Positions 1-6,075 are shown, numbered from the stretch's first letter. The stretch: 6,436 bases of DNA from Gemmatimonadota bacterium (GCA_947475795.1 CANJOX010000187.1:1-6436), one strand, 5' to 3'. Translations and numbers: made by a program. The notes: generated from the sequence alone by a model not told the origin.

Positions 1-368
1 GCCGCCTGTTCGAGTTCGAGCAGCGTATCGACGTCGAGCCCGTCGTGGATGGCGCGGATACGCGACGGCCCGAGCCCGGGCACGCGCAGCATTTCCAGCA
101 ACCCTTCCGGGGTCTCCTCCTGCAGGCGCTCCAGCAGCGACGAACCGTTGCTGTCGGCGAGGTCCTGCAATACCGCCATGGCGGCCGGCGCCAGCCCCTC
201 TCCCACGCCGCCGTCGCGCACCAGCGCGGCCGTGAGTGGCGTCTCGCCATGCGACGCGACCGCGCGCGCCGCCGCCTGCATCGCCCGCACCGAAAAACGG
301 TCCTCGTCGTGCAGCTCGAGGAGCGTGGCGATCTGGGTCAGCGCAAAGGCGGCGGAGCGACAGTCCAT
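1..368 (-). CDS. polX: DNA polymerase X family, N-terminal part (runs off left edge)
   Basis: This is the first 122 codons of a minus-strand gene that has no stop before the window edge. The product starts MDCRSAAFALTQIATLLELH. Residues 9-37 (ALTQIATLLELHDEDRFSVRAMQAAARAV) match the helical 8-kDa-type N-terminal domain of bacterial PolX, usually written as IADLLE...NPFRVRAY..AA. Residues about 92-118 hold a helix-hairpin-helix, VPGLGPSRI at 96-104, followed by a short helix with DTLLELEQA. In the family, a nucleotidyltransferase palm and a C-terminal PHP exonuclease domain follow; these would lie outside the window. The expected role is gap-filling synthesis in base-excision or end-joining repair in the cytosol. 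The ATG at 368 has no Shine-Dalgarno but has TAGATT 7 nt upstream. An isolated HhH protein cannot be excluded without the missing C-terminus. Confidence 0.8.
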   Translation of the reverse strand, partial: MDCRSAAFALTQIATLLELHDEDRFSVRAMQAAARAVASHGETPLTAALVRDGGVGEGLAPAAMAVLQDLADSNGSSLLERLQEETPEGLLEMLRVPGLGPSRIRAIHDGLDVDTLLELEQA

Positions 369-375
369 GGGCGGA

Positions 376-381
376 AATCTA
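376..381 (-). promoter_or_regulatory. Putative -10 element of polX (leaderless start)
   Basis: On the minus strand TAGATT ends 7 nt before the ATG at 368, with TCCGCCC between and no purine-rich ribosome site. This spacing puts the expected transcription start at or next to the A of the ATG. No convincing -35 is visible. The support comes mainly from the same arrangement at three other starts in the window. Confidence 0.4.
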
Positions 382-382
382 G

Positions 383-400
383 CGCACGCAGGCCCGTGCG
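383..400 (-). terminator. Small GC hairpin between the hypothetical gene and polX
   Basis: CGCACG and CGTGCG form a perfect 6-bp stem around a 6-nt loop in the 55-nt gap after the stop at 424. On the minus strand it is followed by CTAGATTT, which is too T-poor for a classical intrinsic terminator. It sits just upstream of the proposed polX -10, so it could separate the two transcripts. It could also be chance in GC-rich DNA. Confidence 0.25.
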
Positions 401-423
401 ACTGGCCCGCCGCGTAGCACGCC

Positions 424-879
424 CTACCCTTCGATTCCCGCCACGCGCTGCGCCTGTCGCACCAGTTCCACCATCTGGGCCTCGGTCAGGTCCATCTCCT
501 GTCCCGCCGCCTCGGCGTCCAGCAGCCCGGTGCGCACGCTCACGGCCACCTGATTCAGGTACCGGACCTTGGCGATCAACTCATTCGTCAGCTGACGCAG
601 CCCGTGAAACCGGCGCTTCTCGGCGTTCGCCCGGCGGTAGCGCTGCACCAGCTCCTCCAGCCGCAGGTCGCGCGCGCGCGTTTCCACATCGTGCAGCGTG
701 CGACCGGGAATCACCCCGCGGTCAGGGATCCCGCTGTGCTCCCAGTCGGCGTCGGCGAAAAACAGGCGACCCACCAGTTCGATCCCGTCGTGCGCCGTGT
801 GCAACGTCACGCGGACGGCGCGACCGTCAACCGGAATGGTTGTCAGTGGCGTGTGGGTGACTGGACCGAAGGATACCAT
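424..879 (-). CDS. Small protein of unknown function, 151 aa
   Basis: I do not recognise a named family. The ATG at 879 is preferred over the open frame reaching 945 because GGAG lies 4 nt upstream and residues before it look non-conserved. From that start, residues 1-45 are predicted beta-rich (PVDGRAVRVTLHTAHDGIEL), followed by GRLFFADADWEHSGIPDRGV and then a mostly helical, charged stretch. That stretch includes RDLRLEELVQRYRRANAEKR and RQLTNELIAKVRYLNQVAVS, and the protein ends in an acidic helix with EAQMVELVRQAQRV. There is no signal peptide or membrane segment, so a cytosolic protein is likely. The start lies inside the 3' end of the upstream hydrolase gene (53-nt overlap, different frame), so the two are probably co-transcribed and translationally linked. 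No function can be assigned. Confidence 0.75.
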   Translation of the reverse strand: MVSFGPVTHTPLTTIPVDGRAVRVTLHTAHDGIELVGRLFFADADWEHSGIPDRGVIPGRTLHDVETRARDLRLEELVQRYRRANAEKRRFHGLRQLTNELIAKVRYLNQVAVSVRTGLLDAEAAGQEMDLTEAQMVELVRQAQRVAGIEG

Positions 880-1741
880 GAGGCTCCGCAAGGAATCGAC
901 GTATGGCCGCAAAGAGCAGCGCGGGTTGCTCGACGTACGGCACATGGCCGCAGTCGTCCAGCGTCACGAATTCAGCGCCGAGGGCCTGTGCGGCGGCGGC
1001 GGCCGATGCGAGTGGGATTGGATCCTGTTGTCCATGAACGACGAGCGTCGGGCAGTGGACGGCACGCAAATCCGGCGTCAGATCGAAATCGCCGAGGCTG
1101 GTCCATACCGACTGCTGCACGCGGCCGGTGACGCGGAAGGGCGTCAGGGCGCGTGCACGCACCGGATCCGCGAAATAGCCGGCCACGCTCAGCTCGAAGC
1201 TCCGTTGACGATACGCCGCCGGATCGGATTCCCGCAGCCCCGACACCGCCAACGCCTCGCGCATCGTCTGAATCGTAGCGCTCCGACCGCGCATCGCCAG
1301 TGACGTCTCGAATTCGTCCCGCCACGCGCGTGTGATCGGCGCCGGCGATACCAGCACCAGACGCGCCGGCGCGTAACGCGCGTCGCCGCGCGCCGCGTCG
1401 CGCGTACAATCGACGGCGTACAGCATGGCCAGCAAGGCGCCCCACGAGTAGCCGATGATCGTGGGCGCGGTGAGGCCGAACTCGGCGATCACCTGCGCCA
1501 GATCCTCCACCTGTGTCTGCCACGTGATCGGTGTCGGGTCGTCCGTCTTCGAGCGACCGCCCCCCCGCTGATCGTAGGTGATCACGCGACAGTGCTCGGC
1601 CAGCGCCAGCATCTGCGGGTACAGATAATCGTGGTGCGCGCCCGGCCCACCGTGCAGCAGCAGCACCGGCGGGGCACCCGGCGGTCCATCCGCGCGCCAA
1701 TACAGGGGGACGTCGGTGGTCTGCGTGAACCCATCGGTCAT
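827..1741 (-). CDS. Alpha/beta hydrolase, proline iminopeptidase-like
   Basis: From ATG 1741 the protein has 304 residues, the usual length for the S33 / AB_hydrolase_1 family. Visible motifs are HGGPG at 30-34 (oxyanion hole, typical of prolyl aminopeptidases), DQRGGGRS at 57-64, the nucleophile elbow GYSWG with Ser99, HGQQDP with the acid Asp240, and CGHVPY with His266. A full catalytic triad is therefore present. A lid region lies at about 125-215. Family members remove N-terminal proline or other residues from short peptides in the cytosol, or hydrolyse small esters and amides, so the exact substrate is open. The frame stays open to 1873, but the domain begins right after MTDGFTQTTD. An alternative start pair at 1768/1765 would add 9 or 8 residues. 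No Shine-Dalgarno precedes either. The C-terminal tail after FLAEP (about 20 residues) runs into the next gene and looks unstructured. Confidence 0.88.
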   Translation of the reverse strand: MTDGFTQTTDVPLYWRADGPPGAPPVLLLHGGPGAHHDYLYPQMLALAEHCRVITYDQRGGGRSKTDDPTPITWQTQVEDLAQVIAEFGLTAPTIIGYSWGALLAMLYAVDCTRDAARGDARYAPARLVLVSPAPITRAWRDEFETSLAMRGRSATIQTMREALAVSGLRESDPAAYRQRSFELSVAGYFADPVRARALTPFRVTGRVQQSVWTSLGDFDLTPDLRAVHCPTLVVHGQQDPIPLASAAAAAQALGAEFVTLDDCGHVPYVEQPALLFAAIRRFLAEPHGILRSSHPHATDNHSG

Positions 1742-1764
1742 GATATTTGCTTCATGCTCGGCCA

Positions 1765-1797
1765 TCATCGCCGCGCCGCCGTCGTGGAGTGTGCCAT
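1765..1797 (-). CDS. Possible 10-codon upstream ORF (MAHSTTAARR)
   Basis: On the minus strand an ATG at 1797 opens ten codons, and the TGA at 1767-1765 overlaps the ATG at 1768 (alternative hydrolase start) as ATGA. TAAGAT ends 8 nt before this ATG, a spacing that could make the ORF leaderless. If translated, it could deliver ribosomes to the hydrolase, which lacks a Shine-Dalgarno. Short ORFs arise easily by chance, so this is tentative. Confidence 0.2.
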   Translation of the reverse strand: MAHSTTAARR

Positions 1798-1805
1798 GTG
1801 ATGAA

Positions 1806-1811
1806 ATCTTA
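1806..1811 (-). promoter_or_regulatory. Putative -10 element for the hydrolase operon
   Basis: TAAGAT on the minus strand lies in the divergent spacer, 64 nt before the ATG at 1741 and 8 nt before the small ORF at 1797. No good -35 is seen at 16-18 nt. It is one of few AT-rich hexamers in the spacer. It would drive the hydrolase and the downstream small gene. Confidence 0.3.
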
Positions 1812-1858
1812 TCGCGTGCAACCCGTCGCTGCCTATCGCCTCCGTGCAGTGACATTCG

Positions 1859-1864
1859 TAACTT
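1859..1864 (+). promoter_or_regulatory. Putative -10 element of the HEAT-repeat gene (leaderless start)
   Basis: TAACTT ends 7 nt before the ATG at 1872, with the pyrimidine run CCCCTCC between. That run cannot act as a ribosome site, so a leaderless mRNA is the simplest reading. No consensus -35 is evident. Confidence 0.4.
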
Positions 1865-1871
1865 CCCCTCC

Positions 1872-3551
1872 ATGCAACCACTGGGCTATCGACGCAGCAT
1901 ACCGGGTGCCGGCGACAGCGGTGCGGGGAAGGCCCCGCCCGACAGTCGCGCCTCGCGCGTGATCGCGCGGGCGCTGGCGTTGCTCGTCGATCGGGTGGTG
2001 ACGGTGCAGGGGATGCGTCCCGGGCCGCGAACCACCGAAATCGACGCAGAGTTGGTCATGCAGCCGCTCGTGCGCGATGCGCTGCGGCAGCTCACCGCGC
2101 GCTCCCGCGAGGCGGCGCTGCGCTGTCGGGTGATCGAGGGGCAGCTGGTGCTCGAGGGTGTTCCCGTCGAGCGTCGCCTCACCGAGGATGATCCGCTGCT
2201 TGGGGGTTTGCTGCACCGCCTGCTCAGCCTCGGCATCGGGACGGTGACGGTGCGGCAGGGTGCGTCGCCCGGCGAACTGCTCACCCTTGCCTCACTGCTG
2301 TCGCAGACGCCACTGCCCGGTGAAGCGCCGATCCCGCTCTCGGGTGACACCCCCACCACGATGAACCGCGCCGTCACGGCCGACGAGCCGCTGCGCGAAC
2401 TGCTGCGCTCGTGGAGCGTGCTCGTGACGCGGGAGCTGCCGGGGCGCGATGCCGTGCGCGACGCCGGACGCGATCCCATGCGGGGCACCCCGTGGAGCGT
2501 GGCGGCCATCGACGAGGCGTCCGTCACCATGAGCACCGCCGGCGGCAGTGCGGTCGCGGCGGCGCTGACACGACTCGCAGCCGCGCGTACCGACGGTGCC
2601 ACGGTGGCGGCGGGCGACCTGCTGGTCGAACTGGTCGACAACGCCGAGCGGCGCGGTGACGCGCTCACGATCGAGTCCATCGCGCGGGCTGCCATGCAGC
2701 ACGTGCATGCGGTGCACGCGGGCGGTGGCCGCCTGGGCGGCGAGCGCATCGTCCGACGGCTGCTGCATCGCACGTCGCTGCAGCTGCTCGCCACGCGCGT
2801 CCCCTTCACGACCGAGCGCACCGTCGTGCTCGAGTTGATGGCCCGCGCGGGTGACGCCGCCGTGGAAATCCTCGTGCAGCAGCTGCTGGCCGCGACGGAA
2901 TCCCAGGCGCGGCGGGCGTTTTTCGACAGCGTGGTGGCGCTCGATCTCAACGCCACGCTCTTGATTGACCTGGTGCGCGACAGCCGGTGGTTCGTGGTGC
3001 GCAACGCGGTCGCCCTGCTGGGCGAGATGGGCGTCGATCAGGCCGACACGGCCATGTTGCCGCTCCTCGCCCACGAAGACGACCGCATTCGGATTGCCGC
3101 CGCCCGCGCGCTGATGCGATTCGGGACCGCCAAAGCCATTCACGGGCTGCATGGCGTCATCGACGACCGGCATCCGGAAGTGCGTCGCATCGCCGCGGCG
3201 GCGTATGGGCTGCCGGGCACCGGCCCTGGCGGCGCGCGTCCGCAAGCCGCCCGCCTCTCCGCGGCACTCGACAAGGAACCCAACGACGACGTGGCCCTCG
3301 AAATGCTGGCCTCGCTCGGCAAGCTGGGCAGCGCTGACGCGATCCAGCGTCTGTTGCGCATTGCGCAACCCGTGGCGGCCGAGCCCGGCGAACGCGCCGT
3401 CGCGCGTGATGCCTGGATGCGCATCGCCGCGCTGGAGTCGCTGGTGCGCGCGCGCGGTGGCGCGGTGCTCCCGGCGATCGAGTCACTCGTGGGAGACGCC
3501 GATCCGGAAGTGGCCGCGGCCGTGATGCGTTTGCGGGCGTCGCTCTCGTAG
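1872..3551 (+). CDS. HEAT-repeat protein, 559 aa
   Basis: Starting at ATG 1872 (MQPLGYRRSI) gives 559 residues. The open frame extends back to 1716, but that part overlaps the divergent hydrolase start and reads as low-quality sequence. Residues about 30-150 form an N-terminal domain with helices (ASRVIARALALLVDRV), a small beta segment (ALRCRVIEGQLVLEGVPVER) and LLHRLLSLGIGTVTVRQGAS. A variable Pro/Arg-rich linker lies at about 155-235. From about 240 to the end the protein is an alpha-solenoid. The clearest HEAT units lie at about 350-450 (WFVVRNAVALLGEMG; RIRIAAARALMRFG; EVRRIAAAAYG) and about 510-559 (RIAALESLVRARG; PEVAAAVMRLRASL). HEAT solenoids are protein-binding scaffolds with no catalysis of their own. 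There is no signal peptide or membrane span. Its partner is unknown and no neighbour suggests one. The similar overall plan in other proteins I recall from this type of bacterium is from memory only. Confidence 0.85.
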   Translation: MQPLGYRRSIPGAGDSGAGKAPPDSRASRVIARALALLVDRVVTVQGMRPGPRTTEIDAELVMQPLVRDALRQLTARSREAALRCRVIEGQLVLEGVPVERRLTEDDPLLGGLLHRLLSLGIGTVTVRQGASPGELLTLASLLSQTPLPGEAPIPLSGDTPTTMNRAVTADEPLRELLRSWSVLVTRELPGRDAVRDAGRDPMRGTPWSVAAIDEASVTMSTAGGSAVAAALTRLAAARTDGATVAAGDLLVELVDNAERRGDALTIESIARAAMQHVHAVHAGGGRLGGERIVRRLLHRTSLQLLATRVPFTTERTVVLELMARAGDAAVEILVQQLLAATESQARRAFFDSVVALDLNATLLIDLVRDSRWFVVRNAVALLGEMGVDQADTAMLPLLAHEDDRIRIAAARALMRFGTAKAIHGLHGVIDDRHPEVRRIAAAAYGLPGTGPGGARPQAARLSAALDKEPNDDVALEMLASLGKLGSADAIQRLLRIAQPVAAEPGERAVARDAWMRIAALESLVRARGGAVLPAIESLVGDADPEVAAAVMRLRASLS

Positions 3552-3579
3552 CTGGCGCGACGGGAGCGACAGCCGCCGG

Positions 3580-4647
3580 TTACCGCGCGGTGAAGTCGGT
3601 CTCGTGGGTGACCATGCGACAGGTCTCCGCGATCAGTTCGGCCGCGCGGTCCAGATCATGCAGCGACACCAGTTCGTTGGGCGAGTGCATGTAGCGGTTC
3701 GGAATCGAGAGCAGGGCTGTGGCCACACCGTCGCGCGTGAGATGAATCGCATCGGCGTCGGTGCTGGTGAACCGGCCGGCCGCATGCACCGAGTAGGGGA
3801 TCTCGAGCCGCGCGGCGGTGTCCGCCAGCAGACGGAATACCACCGGACTGACCACCGATCCGCGCGTGAGCACCGGACCGCCGCCCACCGAGTGCTCGCC
3901 GAGTTCTTTCTTTTCCACGCCCGGATGATCGGTGGCGAAGGTCACGTCCACCGCGATCGCCATCGTCGCGTCGAGTTGCTGCGCCGCCACGCGCGCGCCA
4001 CCACCCGCGTAACCGATCTCCTCCTGCGCCGTCGCGGCCGCGATCACGCGCGCCGCGCCCGGCTTTTCCGCATACCGGCGCAACGCCTCCAGCACCACGA
4101 AGGCCCCGATGCGATCGTCAATGGCGCGCGAAACGATGCGGCCGTTCGGCAGCTCCAGAAGTCGCGCGTCGATGACGCCCGCGTCACCGATCTCCAGATG
4201 CTCCATCGCTTCGGCCTTCGTGGTCACGCCGATGTCGACCCACAGATCGGTGATCTTCGACGCCTTCTCACGCTCCTCGGGCTTCATGAGGTGGATCGGC
4301 TTCTTCCCGATCACACCGAACACGTCACCGTGGCGGCCCAGAAAGCGCATCCGCTGCGCGACCAGCACCTGTGGATCCCAGCCGCCGATGGGCTCGAAGT
4401 AGATGTAACCGTGCTCGTCGATATACGTGACGATCACGCCGATCTCATCGATATGCCCGGCGAGCAGAATCGTCGGGCCCCCGCTCCCCTCGACGGTGGC
4501 GAGACTGTTTCCCACGACGTCGGCTTTCACCGAGGAGAACGCAGCGGCTTCGGCGCGCCAGACGCGGGCCGGCGCGCCTTCGAAGCCCGACGGACCGGGC
4601 GTGTCGAGCAGGCGCTTCAGGAAGGCAACGGAGGATTCGGAGAGCAT
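3580..4647 (-). CDS. M42-family metallo-aminopeptidase (FrvX/endoglucanase M-like)
   Basis: This is a 355-residue dinuclear-metal peptidase of clan MH. All expected ligands are visible: AGHIDEIG with His65 and Asp67, RAIDDRIG with bridging Asp178, TAQEEIG with catalytic base Glu209 and metal ligand Glu210, AVDV with Asp234, and MHSPNE with His321 near the C-terminus. Residues about 70-165 form the inserted beta-barrel (PDZ-like) domain. M42 enzymes assemble into large tetrahedral dodecamers in the cytosol and trim peptides from the N-terminus; many members are misnamed cellulase M. Residue preference cannot be read from the sequence. A GTG at 4650 directly precedes the ATG at 4647; I take the ATG because TATATT lies 6 nt before it. 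The gene converges on the HEAT gene (28 nt apart) and diverges from the TSUP gene. Confidence 0.93.
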   Translation of the reverse strand: MLSESSVAFLKRLLDTPGPSGFEGAPARVWRAEAAAFSSVKADVVGNSLATVEGSGGPTILLAGHIDEIGVIVTYIDEHGYIYFEPIGGWDPQVLVAQRMRFLGRHGDVFGVIGKKPIHLMKPEEREKASKITDLWVDIGVTTKAEAMEHLEIGDAGVIDARLLELPNGRIVSRAIDDRIGAFVVLEALRRYAEKPGAARVIAAATAQEEIGYAGGGARVAAQQLDATMAIAVDVTFATDHPGVEKKELGEHSVGGGPVLTRGSVVSPVVFRLLADTAARLEIPYSVHAAGRFTSTDADAIHLTRDGVATALLSIPNRYMHSPNELVSLHDLDRAAELIAETCRMVTHETDFTAR

Positions 4648-4653
4648 CACGGG

Positions 4654-4659
4654 AATATA
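4654..4659 (-). promoter_or_regulatory. Putative -10 element of the M42 peptidase gene (leaderless start)
   Basis: TATATT, one mismatch from TATAAT, ends 6 nt before the ATG at 4647 (3 nt before the GTG at 4650). No Shine-Dalgarno fits in the remaining bases. The opposite-strand TSUP -10 begins only 3 bp away, so both promoters are crowded into about 30 bp. Confidence 0.5.
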
Positions 4660-4661
4660 GG

Positions 4662-4670
4662 TGCTATTCT
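4662..4670 (+). promoter_or_regulatory. Putative extended -10 of the TSUP gene (leaderless start)
   Basis: TGCTATTCT is an extended -10 (TGn plus TATTCT) ending 6 nt before the ATG at 4677. TGACGG lies between and gives no ribosome site. An extended -10 can work without a good -35, and none is seen here. Confidence 0.45.
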
Positions 4671-4676
4671 TGACGG

Positions 4677-5033
4677 ATGATCCTCCTTCTCCTCGCCATC
4701 GGCGTCGGGGCCGGCGTGCTCTCGGGCATCTTCGGGATCGGCGGCGGCATCGTGATCGTGCCGGCGCTCATCTATCTCGCGAAGATGACCCCGCAGCAGG
4801 CCGCCGGCACCTCACTCGCCGCCCTGGTGCTGCCCCTCGGTGCCGCCATCGGTGCCGCCACGTACTACCGCGCCGGGCATCTGCAGCTCAAAGACGCGCT
4901 GTTCATCGCCGTCGGCATGGCGGCGGGCGCGTACTTCGGTGCGCAGATCGCCACGCACGTGGATGCCACGATACTCCGGCGCGCCTTTGCGTTGCTGATG
5001 GTGGCGATGGCGGTGAAGCTGTGGATCGGGTGA
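4677..5033 (+). CDS. Half-size TSUP (TauE/SafE-like) membrane protein, 118 aa
   Basis: The protein matches one repeat of the TSUP/DUF81 family. The signature is SGIFGIGGGIVIVPALIY at 16-33, then GTSLAALVLPLGAAIGA at 44-60, GHLQLKDA, AAGAYFGAQIA and LRRAFALLMVAMAVKLWIG at the end. Hydrophobicity suggests four membrane segments, at about 2-33 (broken by the glycine loop), 44-62, 73-92 and 99-117. Full-length members have about 250 residues and two such repeats and export or import anions such as sulfite, sulfoacetate or other organosulfur compounds. The ORF ends cleanly at 5033 with no second half in the following spacer, so this is a natural short form rather than a visible frameshift. It would have to work as a homodimer. 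The substrate is unknown, and no sulfur gene is nearby. Confidence 0.87.
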   Translation: MILLLLAIGVGAGVLSGIFGIGGGIVIVPALIYLAKMTPQQAAGTSLAALVLPLGAAIGAATYYRAGHLQLKDALFIAVGMAAGAYFGAQIATHVDATILRRAFALLMVAMAVKLWIG

Positions 5034-5160
5034 GACTGCCAACGGCTTAGTAGGCAGGGAGGAGAATACCAGGGAGGAGGAGGCAGGAGCTCGACGCGGC
5101 TGTCCTGCGTTCTCCACCCTGATCGCCTCCTCCCTGCTTCCTTGGCAGTTGGCCGTTTGT
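5034..5160. repeat. Long imperfect inverted repeat filling a convergent spacer
   Basis: The whole gap between two converging stop codons is self-complementary. ACTGCCAA (5035-5042) pairs with 5142-5149. GCAGGGAGGAG (5054-5064) pairs perfectly with 5127-5137. CAGGGAGGAG (5070-5079) pairs with 5112-5121 with one mismatch. GCAGGA (5083-5088) pairs with 5103-5108. The last three helices share one register (positions sum to 10191), with internal loops of 5x5 and 3x3 nt and a terminal loop at 5089-5102. The left arm repeats CAGGGAGGAG directly at 5055 and 5070. The position suits a two-way transcription barrier, although no T-tract is present. Confidence 0.75.
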
Positions 5161-6063
5161 TCACCGCACCCGCTCCGCGTGCCTCCCATCAATCGCCGTA
5201 AACAGCGACGGATTAAAGATGCGCGCCATCGCCTCGATGCCGTCCACGATGCGTGGACCCGGTCGGCTCACGAGACCGTTGGCATCGAGCGCCCACACCG
5301 CCCGTCCCTGCAGCCAGGCCCACTGCGGCAGGGCCAGACACCGCTTCGCCTCTGCTACTGACGCCGCGAGCGAATAGCCGCACGGCGCGAAGAGCACGAT
5401 CTGCGGGTCGGCCGCGATCAACGCCGGCATCTCGACCGTGACCGAGTGCGCGCCGGCCGTGCCGCACACATCGCGGCCACCGGCGCGCGCGATCTGCTCG
5501 GGGCCCCAGTGGCCGGCCACGTACACTGGGTCGGTCCACTCCAGCAGCAGGACGCGCGGACGCGGGGCCTTGGCGGCTTTCAGGATGTCGTGCACATGCT
5601 TCACGCGATCGCGCAGCCCCGCCAGCAGTTCATCCGCCTCATCGCCGGCCTGCATCGCATCGGCGACGGCACGGATGTCGGCGTAGACGCCGTCGAGCGT
5701 CGTGCCCCCCAACGTCACGATGCGCGGCACCGGCGACAGCTGCTCGGCCAAGGCGCGCACGTCGGTTTCACTGATCGCGCACACGTCGCACAGCGCCTGT
5801 GTGAGCAGCACGTCGGGGTGCAGCGCGCGAATGCGCGTCTCGTCCATGGTGTACAGCGCGTGTCCCGCACCATGAAGCTCCCGCACCGCGGCGTCGATCA
5901 CCGCCGGATCGCTCGAGTGCGGCACGCTGCTCTTCGTGACCCGCGCGCGCGACACCACGATCTCGGGGTAATCACATTCGTGCGTCACACCCACGAGATG
6001 ATCCGTGGCGCCGAGGAACGCCATGATTTCCGTGGCGGCGGGGAGCAGGGAGACGGTGCGCAT
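5161..6063 (-). CDS. BtuF-like (cobalamin-binding type) periplasmic-binding-protein fold, no signal peptide
   Basis: This 300-residue protein belongs to the Peripla_BP_2 / BtuF-like superfamily. It opens RTVSLLPAATE at 2-12, followed by VGVTHECDYP at 24-33. It continues with TQALCDVCA at 88-96, a long linking helix at about 125-163, LLEWTDPVYVAGHWGPE at 173-189, ARAGG, and LFAPCGY at 224-230. These motifs mark a subgroup usually annotated as a cobalamin-binding or ABC substrate-binding protein. Unlike true BtuF, the first beta strand begins at residue 2 and no signal or lipobox is present, so the protein is probably cytosolic. The ATG at 6063 is chosen because the domain starts there; the frame reaches 6099 but only through repeat DNA. 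No permease or ATPase gene adjoins it, so transport of B12 is not supported by context. Cysteines 30, 92, 95 and 228 sit in the conserved motifs. Confidence 0.85.
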   Translation of the reverse strand: MRTVSLLPAATEIMAFLGATDHLVGVTHECDYPEIVVSRARVTKSSVPHSSDPAVIDAAVRELHGAGHALYTMDETRIRALHPDVLLTQALCDVCAISETDVRALAEQLSPVPRIVTLGGTTLDGVYADIRAVADAMQAGDEADELLAGLRDRVKHVHDILKAAKAPRPRVLLLEWTDPVYVAGHWGPEQIARAGGRDVCGTAGAHSVTVEMPALIAADPQIVLFAPCGYSLAASVAEAKRCLALPQWAWLQGRAVWALDANGLVSRPGPRIVDGIEAMARIFNPSLFTAIDGRHAERVR

Positions 6064-6075
6064 GACAGATCGCTG

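Noticed and set aside
45..860. 271-codon plus-strand open frame at the left end
   Set aside because: It lies opposite polX and the small gene, is extremely Arg/Pro-rich, has no domain logic, and crosses two better minus-strand genes. It is a GC-rich shadow.
1716..1871. 52-residue N-terminal extension of the HEAT protein
   Set aside because: It overlaps the divergent hydrolase start region and reads as non-coding. ATG 1872 has a well-placed -10 hexamer.
1742..1873. 44-residue N-terminal extension of the hydrolase from ATG 1873
   Set aside because: The extension is Arg/Gly/His-rich with no family match and would overlap the HEAT gene start. The domain begins after ATG 1741.
1886..3004. 372-codon minus-strand open frame inside the HEAT gene
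   Set aside because: Ser/Arg/Thr-rich low-complexity translation typical of antisense reading of a GC-rich gene. The HEAT frame has real repeat motifs.
3552..3579. Terminator in the 28-nt gap between the HEAT and M42 stops
   Set aside because: Only a loop-less ACCGCGCGGT palindrome at 3582-3591 and a GCGAC direct repeat are nearby. There is no stem-loop with a T-run.
3604..4680. 358-codon plus-strand open frame opposite the M42 gene
   Set aside because: His/Arg-rich sequence with no motif, while the minus strand carries every M42 metal ligand.
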